Shown here: piece by piece, positions 1 through 8,892 of the stretch
Position numbering within the stretch: position 1 is the stretch's first letter
Layout: every line of letters begins with the position of its first letter
Source: Tannerella sp.
GTDB taxonomy: Bacteria; Bacteroidota; Bacteroidia; Bacteroidales; Tannerellaceae
DNA length: 20,038 bases
NCBI GenBank assembly: GCA_031283785.1
Contig: JAITBC010000388.1
Coordinates: forward strand, 1 to 20,038
Reading direction: 5' to 3'
Program-made: the position numbers and the translations under genes
The notes under the pieces: model-generated
Seen by the model: only the letters and a program-made list of their open reading frames with translations
Told to the model about the DNA's origin: nothing
Databases searched by the model: none

Positions 1-2
1 CA

Positions 3-1967
3 GGTCAGAATCGTGGTGTGTTCCGTTCCGATATAAAATGGGGGACGGCGCAGCATAAATTTTACGTTTATTATCCATGGAAGGAGGGCGTCGAATCGGC
101 TGCCGCGTTGAGACATACCATACAAAGGATTCAGACGCAGAAGGGGAACAGCAGCATGCATATCGGGAAAAACGCCTTTATGTTTGCCCGTTCGAGCGGA
201 GTTGTGCCGGCCTCCGGCGATATTGCGCTGGATTTTACTCATACGGCGTGTGTCTTTGAGATAAGTTTTAAATCCGACTATCCGGAAGTATACGGCAAAC
301 CGTTGACAAAAGTAGTTCTTAAAGCGAGCAACGGGGCGACGTTATCGGGCGATTTTACATTAGATATCACAAAAATGTACGGTACGGAGAATATGCCCGG
401 TTTCTCGAACGACAGCAAAAGCGACTCGGTCATATTGAACATTGAAAACGCATATATGCCGGATAATTCTACGGATAGCCTGAGAGCCTATCTTGTGGTT
501 AACCCCGCATATATGGATAAGGCAATTATAACGTATACGGTGGGCGGGGTAGAATATACACTGACAAAAAATGTAGCAAGGCAATTGAAGGCGCAAAGCG
601 TATATAAAATTATGGCAAAAGTGGATTATAGCGAGCTAAGCGTTACTCCGCATATTCTTTATCTTTCTCCGACGAATCCCTCCGGGACGATTACGGTTAA
701 GAGTACGCATCCATGGATTTTTGACCAGGCCGGTTGCGCCGTGGCGAAATCTAACCATGTCGGAGGAGACGCGGGAGAAGTGCCTCTACAGTTAGAAAGA
801 AAAACATCGCTTACCGATTTTACGGTATTTGGTAATGGTACCGCAACGATAAAAACGGAAGGGGAAAATCCGAAATATGCCTCCGTAAGAATTGAAAACC
901 TCTTTTTGTCCGTACCGGATGAACTGTATATAGGAAATCCGGTTGGCCCCGATACGACGGTATATATTCCGGATATTGTAGCTTTCGGAGGCAATGCAAG
1001 GTATGTCGTAGAAGGTTTCACCGGCGATTGGATACAGTCAATGGAATACCACGAGATCAGCGGCAAGTTGAAAGCTAAAGTATTGCATAACAGTACGAAT
1101 ACCGACCGTCCCGGTAGCATTACGATACATCATATAGACGATCCGTCATACAAGGTGACGGTACAGCTTCTTCAAAATGAATTTGTTTATGTACCGGAAT
1201 TTAAGTTTTTTGTATTGGACGTACAATGGTGTAAAAGAACCTCTCTTGATGTGGATATTGCATTTTTGTTTGAAAATAATAATCCGGTAACGCCGTTTGA
1301 AGATTTGCCGGTAGGGTGGGGATCTTTATATAGTGATGTACATCTGACACACAAGCCGGCAAACGCATCGCAAATAATTGCAAGCACAAGCAGTAATTCG
1401 TATGTGAAATATATAACGGTTAGACGAGATACTGTTAATCTGTTAAATTGGGGCGGGGATGCTACGCAGGGTCAGGGTGAGACAGTATATTTTGATGCGG
1501 AAGCATTTCATGGTGCAACAGATGTTCCGCGTTATCTGAATCTTGGACTTTATTTGACATGGTATAATCATGGTCAGGATGAGCATTGGACGGTGCGCGT
1601 GACGCTTAGTTGTTATAGAGGAGGGACTATGGTTAAGTATTCATCTATTTCCGGTCAGACGCCAACGAATTATCGAAATGAGGGCGGTGAATTGGTACAT
1701 AGTCAGTCGTTCTTTATAGACTTATACCATGGAATAGTTCGATCTCCGACTACTTTTAAGACTAATTTCACTTACGCTGCGGCGATTACGTATGACCGAA
1801 TAACGCATTACGGCATTATGCGCGAGACAGATCCGACACGCCCGAAATGGAGTCCTAATCGTCCCTTATGTAGTAACAATACGGATGTGTATTCTACTCC
1901 GATATCGGAAGAAGAAGTGAAAAGAATAGAGAATGCAAAAAAGAAAGCTGCATCCCAAATTTTTTAA
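3..1967 (+). CDS. Fimbrillin-like (Mfa-like) surface protein, 5' end missing
   Basis: The frame is open from the first bases, so the start and any lipoprotein signal lie outside the window; the GTG at 18 is only the first possible start inside it. Counting from that GTG, residues about 1-203 have the features of Bacteroidales fimbrillin-family domains: an aromatic Y-Y-P stretch near 18, then a segment (about 61-85) with DFTHTACVFEISF, matching the usual hydrophobic H-x-A pattern of that family. Residues about 207-305 and 306-390 look like two Ig/BACON-type beta domains, the first opening with LSVTP. The last 250 residues (about 395-649) are Trp- and Tyr-rich, and I do not recognise them. Members of the family form surface pili or pilus-associated adhesins anchored through the outer membrane. 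A long three-part chain suggests an accessory or tip subunit rather than a major shaft pilin; that is inference. A terminator follows directly. Family assignment is fairly sure; the role is not. Confidence 0.72.
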   Translation, partial: GQNRGVFRSDIKWGTAQHKFYVYYPWKEGVESAAALRHTIQRIQTQKGNSSMHIGKNAFMFARSSGVVPASGDIALDFTHTACVFEISFKSDYPEVYGKPLTKVVLKASNGATLSGDFTLDITKMYGTENMPGFSNDSKSDSVILNIENAYMPDNSTDSLRAYLVVNPAYMDKAIITYTVGGVEYTLTKNVARQLKAQSVYKIMAKVDYSELSVTPHILYLSPTNPSGTITVKSTHPWIFDQAGCAVAKSNHVGGDAGEVPLQLERKTSLTDFTVFGNGTATIKTEGENPKYASVRIENLFLSVPDELYIGNPVGPDTTVYIPDIVAFGGNARYVVEGFTGDWIQSMEYHEISGKLKAKVLHNSTNTDRPGSITIHHIDDPSYKVTVQLLQNEFVYVPEFKFFVLDVQWCKRTSLDVDIAFLFENNNPVTPFEDLPVGWGSLYSDVHLTHKPANASQIIASTSSNSYVKYITVRRDTVNLLNWGGDATQGQGETVYFDAEAFHGATDVPRYLNLGLYLTWYNHGQDEHWTVRVTLSCYRGGTMVKYSSISGQTPTNYRNEGGELVHSQSFFIDLYHGIVRSPTTFKTNFTYAAAITYDRITHYGIMRETDPTRPKWSPNRPLCSNNTDVYSTPISEEEVKRIENAKKKAASQIF

Positions 1968-2040
1968 TTGAAAGCAATTAAGTAAAAAAATAGTCGCGGG
2001 TGTATTATTAGCTTGATTTTTTTAAAATAAAAATCGCAGG

Positions 2041-2086
2041 GAAGAAGGAATATCATCTTATTTTGAATGATATTCCTTTCTTTTCG
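2041..2086 (+). terminator. Rho-independent terminator after the fimbrillin-like gene
   Basis: A perfect 12-bp stem pairs 2045-2056 (AAGGAATATCAT) with 2067-2078 (ATGATATTCCTT) around a 10-base loop. A T-rich tail runs to about 2090. It sits 77 bases after the stop codon. The minus strand has no T tract, so it acts for the plus-strand gene. Confidence 0.8.
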
Positions 2087-2152
2087 TTTTCAGAGGGGCA
2101 GCTTTCACAATAGCCTTATCCCGACCGCCGCCCCCTTTCCCTCCTGCGTTCG

Positions 2153-2299
2153 TCAAACCATATTAAAGCCCGCCACACTACCGGTACCGATTGCGCTGAA
2201 AGCCACGATTGTAGTTGACGATCCCGGCAGCGTATCGGCAGTAGCCCCGTCGGTCGTAAAAACCCCCGTTCCGTACTGCGCCCGGTTACCTTCGCGCAT
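2153..2299 (-). other. Unexplained 48-codon minus-strand ORF, possible gene remnant
   Basis: This short open frame begins at an ATG (MREGNRAQYG...) and ends ...SVAGFNMV before TGA. The same frame stays open back to about 2374, but that part overlaps the promoter of the next gene. The predicted chain is balanced, rich in Gly, Ser and Thr, and reads like the C-terminal end of a secreted or structural protein. The DNA here is more GC-rich than its surroundings. I recognise no family and see no clear ribosome binding site. It may be a decayed gene end, a real small protein or chance. Confidence 0.2.
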
Positions 2300-2352
2300 T
2301 GAAAATGAAGGGGGGAGATGATAGTTAAAAACATTGAAATAGCTCGGCTTAT

Positions 2353-2383
2353 TTTGCGTTACTCCCGGCGTGCATTATCTTTG
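2353..2383 (+). promoter_or_regulatory. Bacteroidetes-type promoter of the oxidoreductase/DUF1080 operon
   Basis: TTTG at 2353-2356 and TATCTTTG at 2376-2383 are separated by 19 bases, fitting the Bacteroidetes primary-sigma consensus (TTTG, 19-21 bases, TAnnTTTG). It lies about 50 bases before the ATG at 2432. Confidence 0.7.
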
Positions 2384-2431
2384 CGGAAAAAAACCTTAGC
2401 GGATAATTATTTATTATAAATCATATAAGGC

Positions 2432-3688
2432 ATGAAAACAAATCGGAGAGATTTTATTAAAACGATGGGAGGGCTTGCCCTGTTTACAGTTGTACCTCGC
2501 CGGGTACTTGGAATGGGATATGTAGCCCCAAGCGATCAGTTGACGAAAGGTATTATCGGCGTCGGAGGGATGGGGCGCGGACATTTGAACTATGGCGGCA
2601 CACGACTTGTCGCCATATGTGATGTGGATAAAAAGCATCTTGCACTGGGGCAGGCGCTTGTGCCGGAGAAAATTGCGGAATATCATGATTTCAGGGAACT
2701 GATACTCGACCCGAATGTCGATATCGTACATATTGCGACCCCTCCGCACTGGCACGGCATCATGTCGGTCGAAGCGGCGAAGGCGGGGAAAGATATATGG
2801 TGCGAGAAACCGATGACCCGTACGATCGGCGAAGGGAAACGTGTCATGGAAGCCGTCAAACGCTACGGGAACATCTTCCGCCTGAATACATGGTTCCGTT
2901 TTGCGGATACATTTTACGGCCTCGGCACGCCGGTGAAACCGTTAAAGAAACTGGTGCAGAGCGGTATGCTCGGATGGCCGCTGAAAGTTACGATAAGCGG
3001 TTATACAGGCTTTGACTGGAAGTTTTATTGGGTAGGGAAAGAAAACCTGACGCCCGAACAGATACCACAGGAACTTGATTATGATATGTGGCTCGGACCG
3101 GCGCCGCACAAACCTTATAATCCTCACCGCGTGCACCAGACCTTCCGGGGATACTGGGATTATGACGGAGGAGGACTTGGCGATATGGGACAGCATTATA
3201 TCGACCCCGTACAGTATATCCTGGGGAAAGATGAGACAAGCCCGGTGAAAGTCGAAGTCGACGCGCCGCAGCAACATCCCGACGCCGTAGGTACATGGCG
3301 TTCGATAACCTATACGTATGAAGACGGGTGCCGGATCGTATTGTGGGGAGGCGATTACGGCGACCCCAATACGCCGTATATAGCGGGACCGAAAGGGAAT
3401 GTCTATAAAAATTTTGTTTGCGATATACCCGATTGGGAGAAGAAACTGGCCGATTATCCGGATCCCGTGCAACAACAGGTTGATTTTATGGAATGTGTGA
3501 GAACGCGCCGGCCGTTTGCGCTCAACGAACGAAACGGATTCCGTTCGGCCACCATCGTTAATATGGGCGCCGTTGCCCTACGGTTAAACCGGACGCTCGA
3601 ATTTGACCCGGTAAAACTGCTGTTTATCAATGACGAAGCAGCCAACAGCCTGATAGATCAACCGGCGAGAGCCCCCTGGAATATTTAA
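2432..3688 (+). CDS. Tat-exported Gfo/Idh/MocA family NAD(P)-dependent oxidoreductase
   Basis: A 418-residue sugar oxidoreductase. The N-terminus (KTNRRDFIK followed by a hydrophobic stretch) is a twin-arginine signal, so it is probably exported folded with its cofactor. A Rossmann nucleotide-binding motif G-V-G-G-M-G is at about 43-48, the EKP motif of the family (catalytic Lys region) at 125-127, and GDMGQHYID of the C-terminal domain at 250-258. Length and the ending PWNI are normal for Bacteroidetes members. It is first in an operon with the HEAT/DUF1080 gene 49 bases downstream. DUF1080 enzymes (PF06439) are linked to 3-keto-sugar hydrolysis. In that setting an oxidoreductase of this family would oxidise the C3 hydroxyl of a glycoside or reduce the product; substrate and direction cannot be read from the sequence. 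Family is certain, role inferred. Confidence 0.92.
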   Translation: MKTNRRDFIKTMGGLALFTVVPRRVLGMGYVAPSDQLTKGIIGVGGMGRGHLNYGGTRLVAICDVDKKHLALGQALVPEKIAEYHDFRELILDPNVDIVHIATPPHWHGIMSVEAAKAGKDIWCEKPMTRTIGEGKRVMEAVKRYGNIFRLNTWFRFADTFYGLGTPVKPLKKLVQSGMLGWPLKVTISGYTGFDWKFYWVGKENLTPEQIPQELDYDMWLGPAPHKPYNPHRVHQTFRGYWDYDGGGLGDMGQHYIDPVQYILGKDETSPVKVEVDAPQQHPDAVGTWRSITYTYEDGCRIVLWGGDYGDPNTPYIAGPKGNVYKNFVCDIPDWEKKLADYPDPVQQQVDFMECVRTRRPFALNERNGFRSATIVNMGAVALRLNRTLEFDPVKLLFINDEAANSLIDQPARAPWNI

Positions 3689-3737
3689 AAATCCGTGATT
3701 CGTAATATAAACAATTTTACTGTAAATAGATAATCGT

Positions 3738-6700
3738 ATGGAAAAATATATTTTTAAAGTATTACTTTGCGTCTTTTTGTTCTGTCCCGGTATTATAATG
3801 GCGCAGACGACGCCGGCCAACCGTACGGCCGCGACGATCGTTGCCGATGTGTTGGCGAAGCTTCCGGCCGATAAGCAATCGATGTATGACGAATGTATGG
3901 AAGAGCTTTGTTCTGCGGGAACGGAGGGCGTCAAAAGCCTTGTGGCGATGATGCATCCTCCCGGTAAAGGCGATAACGCGTCCGTAGAATATGCCTTGAA
4001 CGGGTTGGCCGCTTACGCTTCCGGTGATGAAGCGTTGAGGAGTAAGATGGAACAGGCTTTTATTGAAGCCTTCGACACGACGGAAGAACGCGAAACAAAG
4101 GCCTTTATCATACGCCTCCTGGCAGTGGTTGGTTCGGAAGCAAGCATAAATAAGCTGTCGGTCTATCTGACGAATGACGACTTTAGCGCCCCTTCGGCAT
4201 ATACTATCGCATCTATCGGCGGCGAGGCGGCCGGCAAAACGTTGCAGATGAGCCTGATGAGGCGTAATGCCTGTTCCCGGGAGGCGCTGTGCAATATTAT
4301 TCAGGCATTGGGAGAAGTAGGGCCGGCGAAGGGGACGGAAGATTTGTTGAGGACGATGCTGCCGGCGGGTGATATGGAAACAAAGGCGGTTGTCCTTAAA
4401 GCTCTCGGCAGGACGGGAAGCAAAGCGTCGCTTCCGGATCTGACGGCAAGCGTGGCCGCAGCAGGGTATAAATATGAGTTGACGGGCGCCGCAGATGCCT
4501 GTATACGGTTGATAAAACGGGTATATGAACAGGGCGATACGAAAGAAGCAGCTTCGGCAGCCAAAAATCTTCTTAGTAATGCAACAAAAGCCGGTTCGAC
4601 GCAAATGCGTATTGCCGCGCTCGAAATCCTGTTTCTGACGCAGGCCGATAAGATAAAAACGCTTAAGGCGGCATTGAACGATCGTGACAGGTCCTATCGG
4701 AACGCCGCGCTGACGTATGCATCCTGCTATGCGGATAATGCAATGTATGCCGAGTTGTTCAAAATATTGCCGAAAGCCGGGAATGCGGAAAAAACGGATA
4801 TTTTGAACTGGATCGGAAGCGAAGCGCAGACGCCGGCTAAAAAAGAAATACTTAAGACAATAGAAGCCGGCATCGAAAAAACAGGTACACAGGTATTGAT
4901 ACAACTGTTGGACAATTCCGATTTTGAAGTGAAACAGGCCGCTGCATTTGCACTTGCCGGGATTGGAAACGAGGAGGCCGTTCCGGCGCTTACCGGCCTG
5001 CTGAAAAGCGAAGATGCCCGGACGATTGCACTGGCAAAGCTCGAGATATCTTCTTTCAACGGCAATGTATCGCCTTCGTTAGCGAAAGTGATGGCTTCGG
5101 CCTCCGACGCGGGAAAAACGGCGGCGCTGGAGTTGCTCGCTTTACGTAAAGCAAACGCATACTTTAACGTAGCGCTTGAACAGACGAGGAGTTCTTCTCC
5201 ACAAGTGAGAGATGCGGCTTATAATGTATTGAAAGATGTTGTCTCGGAAAAAGATCTTATCACCCTCTGCGGTTTGCTGGAGAGTTCAGTCCCTGCTTTT
5301 GAGAAACCGTTGCAGCAGGCCGTTATTTCCGCAATAGCCGCCATGCCGCCGGCAACGAAGGCCGAAGTTATTACGCGGCGTATGCTGCAGGCCGGCGAGT
5401 CGAAAAAATATTTGTATTATCCGATATTATCAACTACCGGCGACCGGGATGCGCTGGAATTAATTGTAAAAGGTTTTAAGACGGAAAGCCGTCCGGCGAA
5501 AGATGCTGCATTCGAGGCTTTACTTGCCTGGAAAGGTTTTGAGGTGGAAGAACCTCTGTATGATATATGTAAAGATGATCCCGGCCCTTCATATTCCACA
5601 CGCGCGCTGGATGCTTATATATCGTTAGCTTCCGATGTGAAAATGACGGGCGATAATCGCCTGATATTTTTGCGTAAGGCGATGGAAGCGGCAAAAACGA
5701 ACGAACAGAAAAATAAAATATTAAAGAATATCGGGAATACGGGGACATACCTGGCGCTGTTGTACGCGGGAGAGTTTCTGGATGACGGATCGTTGAAGGA
5801 AAATGCGGCGCAGGCGGTGATGACGATTGCGCTTGCAAATAAGGCGTATACGGGGGAAAATGTGAAGGAACTGTTGAGCAGGGCGGCTGTCGCTTTGAAT
5901 AATCCGGACGCGGACTATCAGCGTCAGGCTATCGGTAAACATTTGAACGGGATGCCGGAAGAGACGGGGTTCGTAGTCCTGTTCAACGGGAAAGACCTGA
6001 CGGGATGGAAAGGGCTGGTTGCAAACCCCGTCGAACGTGCCGGGATGAAGCCGGCGGCGTTGAAAAGCGCTCAGGCAAAAGCCGACGAAGCAATGCGCTC
6101 CGGCTGGTCGGCGGTCGGCGGAGAGCTTGTTTTCAACGGGAAAGGCGATAATATCTGTACGGACAGGCAGTATGGCGATTTTGAAATGTATGTCGACTGG
6201 AAGCTCGACCCCGCAGGACAGGATGCCGATGCAGGCATATATCTGCGCGGTACGCCGCAGGTTCAGGTTTGGGATACTTCGCGGGTGAACGTGGGAGCGC
6301 AGGTCGGCTCCGGAGGATTGTACAATAATAAGGCGAATACGAGTAAGCCGCTTCTGGTAGCCGATAATAAACTGGGAGAGTGGAATACGTTTTATATAAA
6401 AATGGTCGGGGACCGTGTTACGGTTAAATTAAACGGGACGCTCGTCGTCGATAATGTGATCATGGAAAATTACTGGGATCGTTCGCAACCGATTCCTCCG
6501 GTCGAACAAATAGAACTTCAGGCGCATGGCAGTAAAGTATCTTACCGCAATATATATGTGAAGGAGCTGGCGCGACCGGAGCCGTTTCAACTTTCGGCAG
6601 AAGAGAGGAAAGAAGGATTCAAAATTCTTTTTGACGGGACGAACATGCACGAATGGACAGGCAACCTTGTTGACTACAAATCGGAAGACGGTTGTATATC

Positions 6701-7190
6701 GCTTTCGACGGATACGAAGTTCGGCGGTAATCTTTATACAAAAAAGGAATATGCCGATTTTATTTTCCGATTCGAATTTCAGTTGACGCCTGCCGCGAAT
6801 AACGGCGTTGGCATACGCACGCCGCTCGAAGGCGACGCCGCTTATGCAGGTATGGAGCTTCAGATACTTGACAGTGAGCATCCCGTATATAAAGATCTGG
6901 CAGTGTATCAGTATCATGGTTCCGTTTACGGCGTTATCCCGGCAAAACGCGGTTATCTGAAGCCTGTGGGAGAATGGAATACGCAGGAGATCATGGCTGA
7001 CGGGAATCATATCCGCGTTACACTCAACGGTACGGTAATACTCGACGGCGACATTAAAGAAACGGCGAAAAACGGTACGGTAGATAAAAGAGAACATCCC
7101 GGATTATTTAATAAATCCGGCCATATCGGCTTTTTAGGTCATGGCTCGGCTTTGAAGTTTCGTAACATACGTATCAAAGAGTTGAAATAA
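3738..7190 (+). CDS. Secreted HEAT-repeat protein with two C-terminal DUF1080 (3-keto-glycoside hydrolase-like) domains
   Basis: A 1150-residue exported protein. Residues 1-22 are a Sec signal peptide ending MAQ. Residues about 45-740 form an alpha-helical solenoid; a clear HEAT unit lies near 387-430 ([20 protein letters not shown]). Two DUF1080 concanavalin-like domains follow: about 743-935 ([40 protein letters not shown]) and about 959-1150 ([40 protein letters not shown]). DUF1080 domains have been tied to cleavage of 3-keto-glycosides, including in gut Bacteroides. The solenoid probably serves as a binding or assembly scaffold. The two catalytic-type domains are diverged from each other (for example [14 protein letters not shown] against [16 protein letters not shown]), so they may bind different ligands or one may be inactive. 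It is co-directional with the upstream oxidoreductase at 49 bases. No strong terminator is seen after it. Architecture is sure; substrate is unknown. Confidence 0.88.
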   Translation: MEKYIFKVLLCVFLFCPGIIMAQTTPANRTAATIVADVLAKLPADKQSMYDECMEELCSAGTEGVKSLVAMMHPPGKGDNASVEYALNGLAAYASGDEALRSKMEQAFIEAFDTTEERETKAFIIRLLAVVGSEASINKLSVYLTNDDFSAPSAYTIASIGGEAAGKTLQMSLMRRNACSREALCNIIQALGEVGPAKGTEDLLRTMLPAGDMETKAVVLKALGRTGSKASLPDLTASVAAAGYKYELTGAADACIRLIKRVYEQGDTKEAASAAKNLLSNATKAGSTQMRIAALEILFLTQADKIKTLKAALNDRDRSYRNAALTYASCYADNAMYAELFKILPKAGNAEKTDILNWIGSEAQTPAKKEILKTIEAGIEKTGTQVLIQLLDNSDFEVKQAAAFALAGIGNEEAVPALTGLLKSEDARTIALAKLEISSFNGNVSPSLAKVMASASDAGKTAALELLALRKANAYFNVALEQTRSSSPQVRDAAYNVLKDVVSEKDLITLCGLLESSVPAFEKPLQQAVISAIAAMPPATKAEVITRRMLQAGESKKYLYYPILSTTGDRDALELIVKGFKTESRPAKDAAFEALLAWKGFEVEEPLYDICKDDPGPSYSTRALDAYISLASDVKMTGDNRLIFLRKAMEAAKTNEQKNKILKNIGNTGTYLALLYAGEFLDDGSLKENAAQAVMTIALANKAYTGENVKELLSRAAVALNNPDADYQRQAIGKHLNGMPEETGFVVLFNGKDLTGWKGLVANPVERAGMKPAALKSAQAKADEAMRSGWSAVGGELVFNGKGDNICTDRQYGDFEMYVDWKLDPAGQDADAGIYLRGTPQVQVWDTSRVNVGAQVGSGGLYNNKANTSKPLLVADNKLGEWNTFYIKMVGDRVTVKLNGTLVVDNVIMENYWDRSQPIPPVEQIELQAHGSKVSYRNIYVKELARPEPFQLSAEERKEGFKILFDGTNMHEWTGNLVDYKSEDGCISLSTDTKFGGNLYTKKEYADFIFRFEFQLTPAANNGVGIRTPLEGDAAYAGMELQILDSEHPVYKDLAVYQYHGSVYGVIPAKRGYLKPVGEWNTQEIMADGNHIRVTLNGTVILDGDIKETAKNGTVDKREHPGLFNKSGHIGFLGHGSALKFRNIRIKELK

Positions 7191-7201
7191 TTACCGAAAT
7201 A

Positions 7202-7234
7202 TTTGGATTTTAATGATGAATATAATTACCTTTG
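7202..7234 (+). promoter_or_regulatory. Bacteroidetes-type promoter of the SPOR lipoprotein gene
   Basis: TTTG at 7202-7205, a 21-base spacer and TACCTTTG at 7227-7234, 28 bases before the ATG at 7263. The gene can therefore be transcribed independently of the operon before it. Confidence 0.7.
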
Positions 7235-7262
7235 CAAATAAATTTATATAAAATAGACAAAG

Positions 7263-7736
7263 ATGAAGAAGATATTGTTATTCGGGGCAGCAATATGCTG
7301 TGTATTTGTGTTGGGATCCTGCAAATCAAAAAGCAGCGCATATAAGACTGCCTACGAGCAGGCTAAGTCAAAAGACAACGTATGGCAAGAGGAAGAAGAG
7401 GAAGATGACAGTGAGGTGTTGACGACGGAAGAGATCTCATATGAATCCGTTAAACAGGAAAAGGTTAAACCGGCATCCGGCGAGGATGCAACGAGCCTTA
7501 AGCGGTATTCCGTAGTAATAGGCAGTTTTAAGAACAGGACGAACGCCTATTCCCTGAAAGAGCGTATGATAGATGAAGGTTACAGGTCTGTCGTTGCGGA
7601 AAACGATTTTGGAATGTTGCGTGTTATTGTTGCGAGTTTTGACAGTAAAGCCGACGCCGTGAGAAGCCGCGACGCCCTCAAATCAAAATATGCTCCAAAC
7701 TTCCATGACGCCTGGATTTTGGAACGTCAGTACTGA
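7263..7736 (+). CDS. SPOR-domain lipoprotein
   Basis: A 157-residue protein. Residues 1-19 are a lipoprotein signal with lipobox LGSC, giving a lipidated Cys20. An acidic low-complexity linker follows (a run of Glu/Asp at about 43-49). A SPOR domain occupies about 80-157 (RYSVVIGSFKNRTNAYSLKE, then RVIVASFDSKADA). SPOR domains bind glycan strands stripped of stem peptides, typically at division septa, so this lipoprotein probably sits in the periplasm attached to a membrane and touches septal peptidoglycan. It has its own promoter and terminator and is followed by the wall-synthesis gene murB, which fits but does not prove a shared theme. The exact partner is unknown. Confidence 0.87.
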   Translation: MKKILLFGAAICCVFVLGSCKSKSSAYKTAYEQAKSKDNVWQEEEEEDDSEVLTTEEISYESVKQEKVKPASGEDATSLKRYSVVIGSFKNRTNAYSLKERMIDEGYRSVVAENDFGMLRVIVASFDSKADAVRSRDALKSKYAPNFHDAWILERQY

Positions 7737-7760
7737 TTTCCGGAGGGGAATATAATATCT

Positions 7761-7800
7761 AAAAGGATGCCTCTTTTCAGGAAGAAGCATCCTTTTTTTT
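7761..7800 (+). terminator. Rho-independent terminator after the SPOR lipoprotein gene
   Basis: The arms AAAAGGATGC (7761-7770) and GCATCCTTTT (7787-7796) pair, with four further inner pairs (7772-7775 with 7782-7785), and an eight-base T run ends at 7800. It lies 24 bases after the stop codon. Confidence 0.85.
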
Positions 7801-7881
7801 ATACGGTGGGACGGCGTATGCATCGATCCCTTATATAAACGCCGCGTGCGTCGAACAGTTATAATTTAAAAACAAGAAATT

Positions 7882-8892
7882 ATGCGTATCGAACAAAATT
7901 ATTCGCTGGAACGTCATAATACGTTTCATATCCCTGCTAAAACCCGATGGTTTATGGAGTATGACGACGAAGACGAACTGACCCGGATTCTGAAGGACGA
8001 ATATTTTCAGGAATGTCGGACATTACATATCGGCGAAGGCAGTAACCTTTTATTTATAAATGATTTCAATGGAATAATTCTTCATTCCGCCATAAAAGGC
8101 ATTTCGCTTACGGAAGAAACGCCCGAGTCGGTTTTATTACGGGTTGGCGCGGCCGAACGCTGGGATGATGTTGTAGCTTACGCCGTTTCGAAAGGATGGG
8201 GCGGGATAGAGAACCTTTCAGGTATACCCGGCGAGACGGGGGCGGCTGCCGTACAGAACATCGGCGCATACGGCGCGGAAATAAAAGATGTGATTGAGAC
8301 GGTGGAGGCATACAACCGGTTGACGTTCGGAAAGCATATTTTCACGAACGGGGAATGTCGTTATTGTTACCGGCATAGTTTCTTTAAAGAAGAGGATCAT
8401 GACCCTTATATCGTGACGCACGTGAACCTGCGTTTACAGAAAAAAACCGGATATAAACTTGACTACGGGAATCTGCGTGACGCATTGGAGGATCGTGAGA
8501 TATCGCTGCCGTCGGTCAGGGATGCCGTTATCAGTGTGCGCCGCGAGAGATTGCCTGATCCGGGAGAGTTTGGCAACGCCGGCAGTTTTTTTATGAATCC
8601 GGTACTTTCGGGTACGCAATTTGAGGCGTTGAAAGGGAAATATCCGGGAATACAGGCGTATCCGCTGTCTGATGGGCGCGTCAAAATTTCTGCCGGATGG
8701 CTTATCGAAAAATGTGGCTTCAAAGGTAAAAGACAGGGAAATGCAGGCGTATACTCGAAACAGGCATTAGCGATTATAAACTGCGGCGAGGCCACCGGCA
8801 GTGAAATCGCCGCATATGCCGAAGTCATAAGCCGGGCTGTAAACGATAAGTTCGGAATTATGCTCGCCCCCGAAGTCAAGTATGTTTATTAA
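7882..8892 (+). CDS. murB: UDP-N-acetylenolpyruvoylglucosamine reductase (MurB)
   Basis: Cytoplasmic FAD enzyme that reduces UDP-GlcNAc-enolpyruvate with NADPH to UDP-MurNAc, the second committed step of peptidoglycan precursor synthesis. The 336-residue chain has FAD-binding signatures GEGSNLL (51-57) and SGIPGETGAAAVQNIGAYG (113-131), the catalytic-site Arg of YRHSFFK (Arg164), the Ser of NAGSFFMNP (Ser235) that donates a proton, and the C-terminal Glu of APEVKYV (Glu331). The YR-containing segment marks it as type I, the E. coli class. Length is normal. The start fits the conserved N-terminus (NYSLERHNTF). I see no consensus promoter in the 81 bases after the upstream terminator. The last 17 bases overlap the end of nth on the opposite strand. 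Confidence 0.96.
   Translation: MRIEQNYSLERHNTFHIPAKTRWFMEYDDEDELTRILKDEYFQECRTLHIGEGSNLLFINDFNGIILHSAIKGISLTEETPESVLLRVGAAERWDDVVAYAVSKGWGGIENLSGIPGETGAAAVQNIGAYGAEIKDVIETVEAYNRLTFGKHIFTNGECRYCYRHSFFKEEDHDPYIVTHVNLRLQKKTGYKLDYGNLRDALEDREISLPSVRDAVISVRRERLPDPGEFGNAGSFFMNPVLSGTQFEALKGKYPGIQAYPLSDGRVKISAGWLIEKCGFKGKRQGNAGVYSKQALAIINCGEATGSEIAAYAEVISRAVNDKFGIMLAPEVKYVY

Larger units (their letters stand above)
1968..2431. other. 464-base intergenic region
   Basis: The left third is AT-rich and carries the terminator at 2041-2086. About 2095-2320 is GC-rich, with a strongly pyrimidine-biased plus strand near 2130-2155, and contains the minus-strand ORF described separately. The right end holds the promoter at 2353-2383 and an AT-rich leader before the oxidoreductase. 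No tRNA, small-RNA signature or insertion-element end was seen. Confidence 0.6.

Noticed and set aside
3762..4904. 380-codon minus-strand open frame inside the HEAT/DUF1080 gene
   Set aside because: It is fully antisense to a well-supported gene, its translation is rich in Cys, Arg and His without domains, and the high GC at codon edges explains the openness.
6429..7097. 222-codon minus-strand frame
   Set aside because: It is antisense to the second DUF1080 domain, whose motifs are clear; no promoter or family was seen.
7812..7844. CGGCGT...ACGCCG inverted repeat upstream of murB
   Set aside because: Only six pairs with a 21-base loop and no T tract; too weak to call a terminator or operator.
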